NCBI RefSeq assembly: GCF_029227915.1 | Contig: NC_079882.1 | Coordinates: 1,364,001-1,428,000 of the forward strand | Origin: Hydractinia symbiolongicarpus | Lineage: Eukaryota > Cnidaria > Hydrozoa > Anthoathecata > Hydractiniidae | Direction: 5' to 3' | Length of the DNA: 64,000 bases | Shown: positions 1-11,199 of the stretch, piece by piece | Numbering within the stretch: position 1 is the stretch's first letter | Layout: each line of letters starts with the position of its first letter | Translations under genes and position numbers: made by a program | Notes under the pieces: generated by a model | What the model was told of the DNA's origin: nothing | Seen by the model: only the letters and a program-made list of their open reading frames with translations | The model's database searches: none

Positions 1-1525
1 AAATATTGCTAAATAGAATTTGGTACGAATATGTGACGCAACCGTTGTAACTGAAGCGGATTGATACCGTTAGAAAGTCAATGAAATGTAGTTTTTGAAA
101 CTATCGCTATTTCTTCAGCGCGCGATAACGGCTAGGATTGGTTCCACAGTAAAGAATGACTTTTTTACCTAAATTTTTAAATGAAGCGCTACTACAGTAC
201 CCAGTGTAATCGCTGAGTGCCGGCAATCGCGTCAAATTAAGAAGAATGTTTTTTCTTGGAGTCCAATTTTGTCATTTAATTACATTTATCAGGTCACAGT
301 CCAAAGTTAGTTCAATTAAGTCCCACAGTCAATCGTTTCACTCGTAAAAGCGATGCAACCTAGTAATATCAGATAAATATCGCTAAATACATGTTGACAC
401 CAATATGTGACCCAACCGTTGTAACTCAAACGGACTGACACCGTTAGAAAGTCAATGAATTGTAGTTTTTGAAACTGTCTCTATTTCTTCAGCGCGCAAT
501 TACGGCTACGATTGGTCCCACAGTAAAAAATGACTTATTAATCTAAATTTTTAAATGAAGCGCTACCACAGCGCCCAGTGTAATGGCTGAGTTTCGGCAA
601 TCATTTCAAATTAAGAAGAATGTTATTTCTTGGAGTCCAATTGTCTCACTTTAACATTTATAAAGTCACAGTCCATAATCAGTTCAATTTAGTCCCACAG
701 TCAATCGTTTCACTGTTAAAAGCGATGCAACCTAATAATATGAGAAAAATATTGCTAAATAGATGTTGGTACGAATATGTGACGCAACCGTTGTAACTGA
801 AGCGGATTGATACCGTTAGAAAGTCAATGGAATGTAGTTTTTGAAACTATCACTATTTCTTCAGCGCGCGATAACGGCTAGGATTGGTTCCACAGTAAAA
901 AATGACTTTTTTACCTAAATTTTTAAATGAAGCGCTACTACAGTAACCAGTGTAATCGCTGAGTTCCGGCAATCGCGTCAAGTTAAGAAGAATGTTTTTT
1001 CCTGGAGTCCAATTTTGTCATTTAATTACATTTATCAGATCACAGTCCAAAGTTAGTTCAATTAAGTCCCACAGTTAATCGTTTCACTGGTAAAAGCGAT
1101 GCAACCTAGCAATATCAGATAAATATCGTTAAATACATGTTGGTACGAATATGTGACCCAACCGTTGTAACTCAAACGGACTGACACCGTTAGAAAGTCA
1201 ATGAAATGTAGTTTCTGAAACTGTCGCTATTTCTTCAGCGCGCGGTAACGCCTAGGATTGGTTCCACATTAAAGAATGATTTAATTATATAAATTTTTAA
1301 ATGAAGCGCTACTACAGCACCCAGTGTAATCGCTGAGTTCTGGCAAACATGTCAAATTAAGAAGAATGTTATTTCTTGGAGTCCACTTTTGTCATTTATC
1401 ACATTTATCAGGTCACAGTCCAAAGTTAGTTCAATTAAGTCCCACAGTCAATCGTTTCACTGTTAAAAGCGATGCAACCTAGTAATATCAGATAAATATC
1501 GCTAAATACATGTTGGTACGAATAT

Positions 1526-1898
1526 GTGACCCAACCGTTGTAAGTCAAACGGACTGACACCGTTAGAAAGTCAATGAAATGTAGTTTTTGAAACTGTCGC
1601 TATTTCTTCAGCGCGCGATAACGGATAGGAGTGGTCCCACAGTAAAGAACGATTTATTTATCTAAATTTTTAAATGAAGCGCTACCACAGCGCCCAGTGT
1701 AATCGCTGAGATCCGGTAATCACGTCAAATTAAGAAGAATGTTATTTCTTGGAATCCAATTGTCTTATTTATCACATTCATCAGGTCACAGTCCAAAGTT
1801 AGTTCAATTAAGTCTCACAGTCAATCGTTTCATTGTTAAAAGCTATGCAGCCTAGTAATCTCAGAAAATTATCGCTAAATACATGTTGGCACCAATAT
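1526..1898 (+). repeat. Representative satellite unit with internal landmarks
   Basis: One 373-bp unit, taken from one GTGACCCAACCG landmark to the next. Within it: CCGTT at 1535-1539, AACGG at 1548-1552 and CCGTT at 1560-1564 (alternating inverted 5-mers); AGTTT-ttg-AAACT at 1583-1595; a CpG-rich core with CGCGCG at 1612-1617 followed by TAACGG at 1619-1624; TCCCACAGT at 1635-1643; GCGCT-accac-AGCGC at 1679-1693; AAGAA at 1732-1736 paired with TTCTT at 1746-1750; and a second TCCCACAGT-like word, here TCTCACAGT, at 1813-1821. The rest is AT-rich, roughly two thirds A+T by eye. The unit start is arbitrary because the array is circularly permutable. No open frame spans the unit. Confidence 0.9.
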
Positions 1899-4569
1899 GT
1901 GACCCAACCGTTGTAACTCAAACGGACTGCCACCGTTAGAAAGTCAACGAATTGTAGTTTTTGAAACTGTCTCTATTTTTTCAGCGCGCAATTACGGCTA
2001 GGATTGGTCCCACAGTAAAGAATGACTTATTTATCTAAATTTTTAAATGAAGCACTACCATAGCGCCCAGTGTAATCGCTGATTTCCGGCAATCACGTCA
2101 AATTAAGAAGAATGTTTTTTCTTGGAGTCCAATTGTCTCATTTATCACATTTATCAGGTCACAGTCCAAAGTTAGTTCAATTAAGTCCCACAGTCAATCG
2201 TTTCATTGTTAAAAGCGATGCAACCTAGTAATCTCAGAAAAATATCGCTAAATACATGATGGTACCAATAGGTGACCCAACCGTTGTAACTCAAACAGAC
2301 TGACACCGTTAGAAAGTCAATGAAATGTAGTTTTTGAAACTGTCGCTATTTCTTCAGCGCGCAATTACGGCTAGGATTAGTCCCACAGTAAAAAATGGCT
2401 TATTAATCTAATTTTTTAAATGAAGCGCTACCACAGCGCCCAGTGTAATGGCTGAGTTTCGGCAATCATTTCAAATTAAGAAGAATGTTATTTCTTGGAG
2501 TCCAATTGTCTCACTTTAACATTTATAAAGTCACAGTCCATAATCAGTTCAATTTAGTCCCACAGTCAATCGTTTCACTGTTAAAAGCGATGCAACCTAA
2601 TAATATGAGAAAAATATTGCTAAATAGATGTTGGTACGAATATGTGACGCAACCGTTGTAACTGAAGCGGATTGATACCGTTAGAAAGTCAATGGAATGT
2701 AGTTTTTGAAACTATCACTATTTCTTCAGCGCGCGATAACGGCTAGGATTGGTTACACAGTAAAAAATGACTTTTTTACCTAAATTTTTAAATGAAGCGC
2801 TACTACAGTAACCAGTGTAATCGCTGAGTTCCGGCAATCGCGTCAAGTTAAGAAGAATGTTTTTTCCTGGAGTCCAATTTTGTAATTTAATTACATTTAT
2901 CAGATCACCGTCCAAAGTTAGTTCAATTAAGTCCCACAGTTAATCGTTTCACTGGTAAAAGCGATGCAACCTAGTAATATCAGATAAATATCGTTAAATA
3001 CATGTTGGTACGAATATGTGACCCAACCGTTGTAACTCAAACGGACTGACACCGTTAGAAAGTCAATGAAATGTAGTTTCTGAAACTGTCGCTATTTTTT
3101 CAGCGCGCAATAACGCCTAGGATTGGTTCCACATTAAAGAATGACTTAATTATATAAATTTTTAAATGAAGCGCTACCACAGCGCCCAGTGTAATCGCTG
3201 AGATCCGGTAATCACGTCAAATTAAGAAGAAAGTTATTTCTTGGAATCCAATTGTCTTATTTATCACATTCATCAGGTCACAGTCCAAAGTTAGTTCAAT
3301 TGAGTCCAACAGTCAATCGTTTCGCTGTTAAAAGCGATGCAACCTAATAATATCAGATAAATATCGCTAAATACATGTTGGTACGAATATGTGACCCAAC
3401 CGTTGAAACTCAACGAAAGGACACCGTTACAAAGTCAATGAAATGTAGTTTTTGAAGCTGTCGCTATTTCTTCAGCGCGCGACAACGGATGAGATCGGTT
3501 CCACAGTAAAGAATGACTTATTTGTCTAAATTTTTAAATGAAGCGCTACTACAGCACCCAGTGTAATCGCTGAGTTCCGGCAATCGCGTCAAATTAAGAA
3601 GAATGTTTTTTCTTGGAGTCCAATTGTCTCATTTATGACATTCATCAGGTCACAGTCCAAAGTTAGTTCAATTAAGTCCCACAGTCAATCGTTTCATTGT
3701 TAAAAGCTATGCAGCCTAGTAATCTCAGAAAATTATCGCTAAATACATGTTGGCACCAATATGTGACCCAACCGTTGTAACTCAAACGGACTGCCACCGT
3801 TAGAAAGTCAATGAATTGTAGTTTTTGAAACTGTCGCTATTTCTTCAGCGCGCAACTACGGCTAGGATTGGTCCCACAGTAACAAATGACTTATTAATCT
3901 AAATTTGTAAATGAAGCGCTACTACAGCACCCAGTGTAATCGCTGAGTCCCGGCAAACATGTCAAATTAAGAAAAATGTTATTTCTTGGAGTCCAATTTT
4001 GTCATTTATCACATTTATCAGGTCACAGTCCAAAGTTAGTTCAATTAAGTCCCACAGTCAATCGTTTCACTGTTAAAAGCGATGCAACCTAGTAATATCA
4101 GATAAATATCGCTAAAAACATGTTGGTACGAATATGTGACCGAACCGTTGAAACTCAAACGAACTGACACCGTGACAAAGTCAATGAAATTTAGTTTTTG
4201 AAACTGTCGCTATTTCTCCAGCGCGCGATAACGGATGGGATTGGTTCAACAGTAAAGAATGACTTATTTATCTAAATTTTTAAATGAAGCACTACCATAG
4301 CGCCCAGTGTAATCGCTGATTTCCGCAATCACGTCAAATTAAGAAGAATGTTTTTTCTTGGAGTCCAATTTTCTCATTTATCACATTTATCAGGTCACAG
4401 TCCAAAGTTAGTTCAATTAAGTCCCACAGTCAATCGTTTCACTGTTAAAAGCGATGCAACCTAGTAATATCAGATAAATATCGGTAAATACATGTTGGTA
4501 CGAATATGTGACCCAACCATTGTAACTCAAACGGACTGCCACCGTTAGAAAGTCAATGAATTGTAGTTT

Positions 4570-4740
4570 TTGAAACTGTCTCTATTTCTTCAGCGCGCAA
4601 TTACGGCTAGGATTAGTCCCACAGTAACAAATGACTTATTAATCTAAATTTGTTTTTTACTAACTATCGCTATTTTTTCAGCGCGCGATAACGGCTAGGA
4701 TGGTGCCACAGTAAAAAATGACTTTTTTACCTAAATTTTT
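4570..4740 (+). repeat. Out-of-phase junction: 87-bp partial unit duplication
   Basis: The distance between the GTGACCCAACC landmarks at 4508 and 4968 is 460 bp instead of 373. At about 4651-4660 the sequence leaves the AATCTAAATTTG part of the unit and drops back to the TTTTT-A-AACTATCGCTATT part, so the CpG-rich core, TAACGG and the TCCCACAGT-like segment occur twice within one unit (about 4595-4650 and 4676-4735). The segment at the junction is degraded (TTTTTTACTAACT in place of AGTTTTTGAAACT). The corresponding place in the second higher-order copy, around 18.0-18.7 kb, has intact full-length units, so this is a private rearrangement of copy 1. Confidence 0.85.
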
Positions 4741-7190
4741 AAATGAAGCGGTACTACAGTACCCAGTGTAATCGCTGAGTTCCGGCAATCGCGTCAAATT
4801 AAGAAGAATGTTATTTCTTGGAGTCCAATTTTGTCATTTATCACATTTATCAGGTCACAGTCCAAAGTTAGTTCAATTAAGTCCCACAGTCAATCGTTTC
4901 ACTGTTATAAGGGATGCAACCTAGTAATATCAGGTAAATATCGCTAAATACATGTTGGTACGAATATGTGACCCAACCGTTGTAACTCAAACGGACTGCC
5001 ACCGTTAGAAAGTCAATGAATTGTAGTTTTTGAAACTGTCTCTATTTCTTCAGCGCGCAATTACGGCTAGGATTGGTCCCACAGTAACAAATGACTCATT
5101 AATCTAAATTTGTTAATGAAGCGCTACTACAGCACCCAGTGTAATCGCTGAGTCCCGGCAAACATGTCAAATTAAGAAGAATGTTATTTCTTGGAGTCCA
5201 ATTTTGTCATTTATCACATTTATCAGGTCACAGTCCAAAGTTAGTTCAATTAAGTCCCACAGTCAATCGGTTCATTGTTAAAAGCGATGCAACCTAGTAA
5301 TCTCAGAAAAATATCGCTAAATACATGATGGTACCAATAGGTGACCCAACCGTTGTAACTCAAACAGACTGACACCGTTAGAAAGTCAATGAAATGTAGT
5401 TTTTGAAACTGTCGCTATTTCTTCAGCGCGCGATAACGGCTAGGATTGGTTCCACAGTAAAGAATGACTTATTTATCTAAATTTTTAAATGAAGTGTTAC
5501 AACAGCACCCAGTGTAATCGCTGAGTTCCGGCAATCGCGTCAAATTAAGAAGAATGTTTTTTCTTGGAGTCCAATTGTCTCATTTATCACATTCATCAGG
5601 TCACAGTCCAAAGTTAGTTCAATTAAGTCCCACAGTCAATCGTTTCATTGTTAAAAGCTATGCAACCTAGTAATCTCAGCAAAATATCGCTAAATACATG
5701 TTGACACCAATATGTGACCCAACCGTTGAAACTCAAACGGACTGACACCGTTAGAAAGTCAATGAAATGTAGTTTTTGAAACTGTCGCTATTTCTTCAGC
5801 GCGCAATTACGGCTAGGATTGGTCCCACAGTAAAAAATGACTTACTAATCTAAATTTGTAAATGAAGCGCTACTACAGCACCCAGTGTAATCGCTGAGTC
5901 CCGGCAAACATGTCAAATTAAGAAGAATGTTATTTCTTGGAGTCCAATTTTGTCATTTATCACATTTATCAGGTCACAGTCCAAAGTTGGTTCAATTAAG
6001 TCCCACAGTCAATCGTTTCTATGTTAAAAGCGATGCAACCTAGTAATATCAGATAAATATCGCTAAAAACATGTTGGTACGAATATGTGACCCAACCGTT
6101 GAAACTCAAACGAACTGACACCGTTACAAAGTCAATGAAATGTAGTTTTTGAAACTGTCGCTATTTCTCCTGCGCGCGATAACGGATGGGATTGGTTCCA
6201 CAGTAAAAAATGACTTATTTATCTAAATTTTTAAATGAAGCACTACCATAGCGCCAAGTGTAATCGCTGATTTCCGGCAATCACGTCAAATTAAGAAGAA
6301 TGTTTTTTCTTGGAGTCCAATTGTCTCATTTATCACATTCATCAGGTCACAGTCCAAAGTTAGTTCAATTAAGTCCCACAGTCAATCTTTTAATTGTTAA
6401 AAGCTATACAACCTAGTAATCTCAGAAAAATATCGCTAAATACATGTTGACACCAATATGTGACCCAACCGTTGAAACTCAAACGGACTGACACCGTTAG
6501 AAAGTCAATGAAATGTAGTTTTTGAAACTGTCGCTATTTCTTCAGCGCGCAATTACGGCTAGGATTGGTCCCACAGTAAAAAATGACTTATTAATCTAAA
6601 TTTTTAAATGAAGCGCTACCACAGCGCCCAGTGTAATGGCTGAGTTTCGGCAATCATTTCAAATTAAGAAGAATGTTATTTCTTGGAGTCCAATTGTCTC
6701 ACTTTAACATTTATAAGGTCACAGTCCATAATCAGTTCAATTTAGTCCCACAGTCAATCGTTTCACTGTTAAAAGCGATGCAACCTAATAATACGAAAAT
6801 ATATTGCTAAATAGAATTTTGTACGAATATGTGACGCAACCGTTGTAACTGAAGCGGATTGATACCGTTAGAAAGTCAATGAAATGTAGTTTTTGAAACT
6901 ATCGCTATTTCTTAGGCGCGCGATAACGGCTAGGATTGGTTCCACAGTAAAAAATGACTTTTTTACCTAAATTTTTAAATGAAGCGCTACTACAGCACCC
7001 AGTGTAATCGCTGAGTTCCGGCAATCGCGTCAAATTAAGAAGAATGTTTTTTTTTGGAGTCCAATTGTCTCATTTATCACATTCATCAGGTCACAGTCCA
7101 AAGTTAGTTCAATTAAATCCCACAGTCAATCGTTTCATTGTTAAAAGCTATGCAACCTAGTAATCTCAGAAAAATATTGCTAATTACATG

Positions 7191-8682
7191 TTGGCACCAA
7201 TATGTAACACAACCGTTGTAACTTAAACGGACTGGCATCGTTAGAAAGTCAATGAATTGTAGTTTTTGAAACTGTGGCCATTTCTTCAGCGCGCGATAAC
7301 GGATGAGATTGGTTCCACATTAAAGAATGACTTATTTATCTAAATTTTTAAATGAAGCACTACCACAGCGCCCAGTGTAATCGCTGATTTCCGGCAATCA
7401 CGTCAAATTAAGAAGAATGGTTTTTCTTGGAGTCCAATTGTCTCATTTATCACATTTATCAGGTCACAGTCCAAAGTTAGTTCAATTAAGTCCCACAGTC
7501 AATCACTTCATTGTTAAAAGCGACGCAACCTAGTAATCTCAGAAAAATATCGCTAAATACATGATGGTACCAATAGGTGACGCAACCGTTGTAACTCAAA
7601 CTGATTGACACCGTTAGAAAGTCAATGAAATGTAGTTTTTGAAACTGTTGCTATTTCTTCAGCGCGCGATAACGGCTAGGATTGGTTCCACAGTAAAGAA
7701 TGACTTATTTATCTAAATTTTTAAATGAAGCGCTACTACAGCACCCAGTGTAATCGCTGAGTTCCGGCAATCGCGTCAAATTAAGAAGAATGTTTTTTCT
7801 TGGAGTCCAATTGTCTCATTTATCACATTCATCAGGTCACAGTCCAAAGTTAGTTCAATTAAGTCCCACAGTCAATCGTTTCATTGTTAAAAGCTATGCA
7901 ACCTAGTAATCTCAGAAAAATATCGCTAAATACATGTTGGCACCAATATGTAACACAACCGTTGTAACTTAAACGGACTGGCATCGTTAGAAAGTCAATG
8001 AATTGTAGTTTTTGAAACTGTGGCCATTTCTTCAGCGCGCGATAACGGATGAGATTGGTTCCACATTAAAGAATGACTTATTTATCTAAATTTTTAAATG
8101 AAGCACTACCACAGCACCCAGTGTAATCGCTGATTTCCGGCAATCACGTCAAATTAAGAAGAATGGTTTTTCTTGGAGTCCAATTGTCTCATTTATCACA
8201 TTTATCAGGTCACAGTCCAAAGTTAGTTCAATTAAGTCCCACAGTCAATCACTTCATTGTTAAAAGCGACGCAACCTAGTAATCTCAGAAAAATATCGCT
8301 AAATACATGATGGTACCAATAGGTGACGCAACCGTTGTAACTCAAACTGATTGACACCGTTAGAAAGTCAATGAAATGTAGTTTTTGAAACTGTTGCTAT
8401 TTCTTCAGCGCGCGATAACGGCTAGGATTGGTTCCACAGTAAAGAATGACTTATTTATCTAAATTTTTAAATGAAGCGCTACTACAGCACCCAGTGTAAT
8501 CGCTGAGTTCCGGCAATCGCGTCAAATTAAGAAGAATGTTTTTTCTTGGAGTCCAATTGTCTCATTTATCACATTCATCAGGTCACAGTCCAAAGTTAGT
8601 TCAATTAAGTCCCACAGTCAATCGTTTCATTGTTAAAAGCTATGCAACCTAGTAATCTCAGAAAAATATCGCTAAATACATG
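7191..8682 (+). repeat. Two-unit local tandem duplication (746 bp period)
   Basis: The unusual TTGGCACCAATATGTAACAC unit type at 7191 recurs at 7937, exactly 746 bp (2 x 373) later. Both copies are followed by the same partner unit carrying CATGATGGTACC, AATAGGTGACGC and CTCAAACTGATTGACACC. The homologous place in the second higher-order copy, 22.1-22.86 kb, has this pair only once, so the duplication happened after the large duplication or was lost from copy 2. Confidence 0.85.
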
Positions 8683-11199
8683 TTGGCACCTATATGTGAC
8701 CCAACCGTTGTAACTCAAACGGACTGACACCGTTAGAAAGTTAATGAAATGTAGTTTTTGAAACTGTCTCTATTTCTTCAGCGCGCAATCACGGCTAGGA
8801 TTGGTCCCACAGTAAAAAATGACTTAATAATCTAAATTTTTAAATGAAGCGCTACTGCAGCACCCAGTGTAAATGCTGAGTTCCGGCAAACATGTCAAAT
8901 TAAGAAGAATGTTTTTTCTTGGAGTCCAATTTGTCATTCATTACATTCATCAGGTCACAGTCCAAAGTTAGTTCAATTAAGTCCAACAGTCAATCGTTTC
9001 ACTGTTAAAAGCGATGCAACCTAATAATAACAGATAAATATCGCTAAATACATGTTGGTACGAATATGTGACCCAACCGTTGAAACTCAAACGGACTGAC
9101 ACCGTTAGAAAGTCAATGAAATGTAGTTTATGAAACTGTCGCTATTTCTTCAGCGCGCGATAACGGATAGGATTGGTTCCACAGTAAAGAATGACTTATT
9201 TATCTAAATTTTTAAATGAAGCGCTACCACAGCGACCAGTGTAATCGCTGATTTCCAGCAATCACTTCAAATTAGGAAGAATGTTATTTCTTGGAGTACA
9301 ATTGTCTCACTTTCACATTTATAAGGTCACAGTCCATAATCAGTTCAATTTAGTCCCACAGTCAATCGTTTCACTGTTAAAGGCGATGCAACCTAGTAAT
9401 ATGAGAAAAATATCGCTAAATACATGTTGGTACGAATGTGTGACGCAACCGTTGTAACTTAAACGGATTGATACTGTTAGAAAGTCAATGAAATGTAGTT
9501 CTTGAAGCTATCGCTTTTTCTTCAGCGCGCAATAACGGCTATGATTGGCCCCACAGTAAAGAATGAATTACTTATATAAATTCTTAAATGAAGCGCTACC
9601 ACAGCGCCCAGTGTAAACGCTGAGTTCAGGCAATCACGTCAAATTAAGAAGAATGTTATTTCTTGGAGTCCAATTGTCTCATTTATCACATTTATCAGGT
9701 CACAGTTGAAAGTTAGTTCAATTAAGTCCCTCAGTCAATCGTTTTATTGTTAAAAGCGATGCAACCTAGTAATATCAGATAAATATCTCTAAATACATGT
9801 TGGTAGGAATATGTGACCCAACCGTTGTAACTCAAACGGACTGACACCGTTATAAAGTCAATGAAAAGTAGTTTTTGAAACTGTCGCTATTTCTTAAGCG
9901 CGCGATAATGGCTAGGATTGGTCGGGCAGTAAAGAATGACTTATTTACCTAAACTTTTAGTTGAAGCGCTACCACAGCGACCAGTGCAATCGCTGAGTTT
10001 CGGCAATGATGTCAAATTAAGAAGAATGTTATTTCTTGGAGTCCAATTGTCTCCTTTATGACATTTATCAGGTCACAGTCCAAAGTTAGTTCAATTAAGT
10101 CCCACAGCCAATTGTTTCACTGTTAAAAGCGATGCAACCTAGTAATATCAGATAAATATCGCTAAATACATGTTGGTAGGAATATGTGACACAACCGTTT
10201 TACCTCAAACGGACTGACACCGTTAGAAAGTCAATGAAATGTAGTTTTTGAAACTGTCGCTATTTCTTCAGCGCGCGATAACGGCTAGGATTGGTCGCGC
10301 AGTAAAGAATGACTTATTTACCTAAACCTTTACTTGAAGCGCTACCACAGCGGCCAGTGCAATCGCTGAGTTTCGGCAATCATGTCAAATTAAGAAGAAT
10401 ATTATTTCTTGGAGTCCAATTGTCTCATTTATCACATTTATCAGGTCACAGTTGAAAGTTAGTTCAATTAAGTCCCTCAGTCAATCGTTTCACTGTTAAA
10501 AGCGATGCAACCTAGTAATATCAGATAAATATCGCTAAATACATGTTGGTACGAATATGTGACCCAACCGTTGCAACTCAAACGGACTGACACCGTTAGA
10601 AAGTCAATGAAATGTTGTTTTTGAAACTGTCGCTATTTCTTCAGCGCGCGATAACGGATAGGAATGGTCCCACAGTAAGGAACGATTTATTTATCTAAAT
10701 TTTTAAATGAAGCGCTACCACAGCGCCCAGTGTAATCGCTGATTTCCGGCAATCGCGTCAAATTAAGAAGAATGTTTTTTCTTGGAGTCCAATTGTCTCA
10801 TTTATCACATTTATCAGGTCACAGTCCAAAGTTAATTCAATTAAGTCCCACAGTCAATCGCTTCATTGTTAAAAGCGATGCAACCTAGTAATCTCAGAAA
10901 AATATCGCTAAATACATGATGGTACCAATAGGTGACCCAACCGTTGTAACTCAAACAGACTGACACGGTTAGAAAGTCATTGAAATGTAGTTTTTGAAAC
11001 TGTCGCTATTTCTTCAGCGCGCGATAACGGCTAGGATTGGTTCCACAGTAAAGAATGACTTATTTATCTAAATTTTTAAATGAAGCGTTACAACAGCACC
11101 AAGTGTAATCGCAGAGTTCCGGCAATCGCGTCAAATTAAGAAGAATGTTTTTTCTTGGAGTCCAATTGTCTCATTTATCACATTCATCAGGTCACAGTC

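Larger units (their letters stand above)
1..10738 (+). repeat. Giant higher-order repeat, copy 1
   Basis: This stretch of about 29 units matches 13510-25653 unit by unit. The offset is 13,509 for 1-4486; 13,795 from about 4970 to 6380; 14,914-14,915 from 6387 to about 7190; 14,169 from about 7937 to 9285; and 14,915 from about 9286 to 10738. Each change of offset is close to a whole number of 373-bp units, apart from the step at 4486-4970, which includes an 87-bp partial unit. Shared private variants fix the pairing: ATGATGGTACCAATAGG at 2257 and 15766, CAACGAAAGGACACC at 3412 and 16921, and the GTTTTACCTCAAACGG type at 10197 and 25111. After 10738 the copies diverge and this side continues with sequence like that at 18.9 kb. 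Confidence 0.85.
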
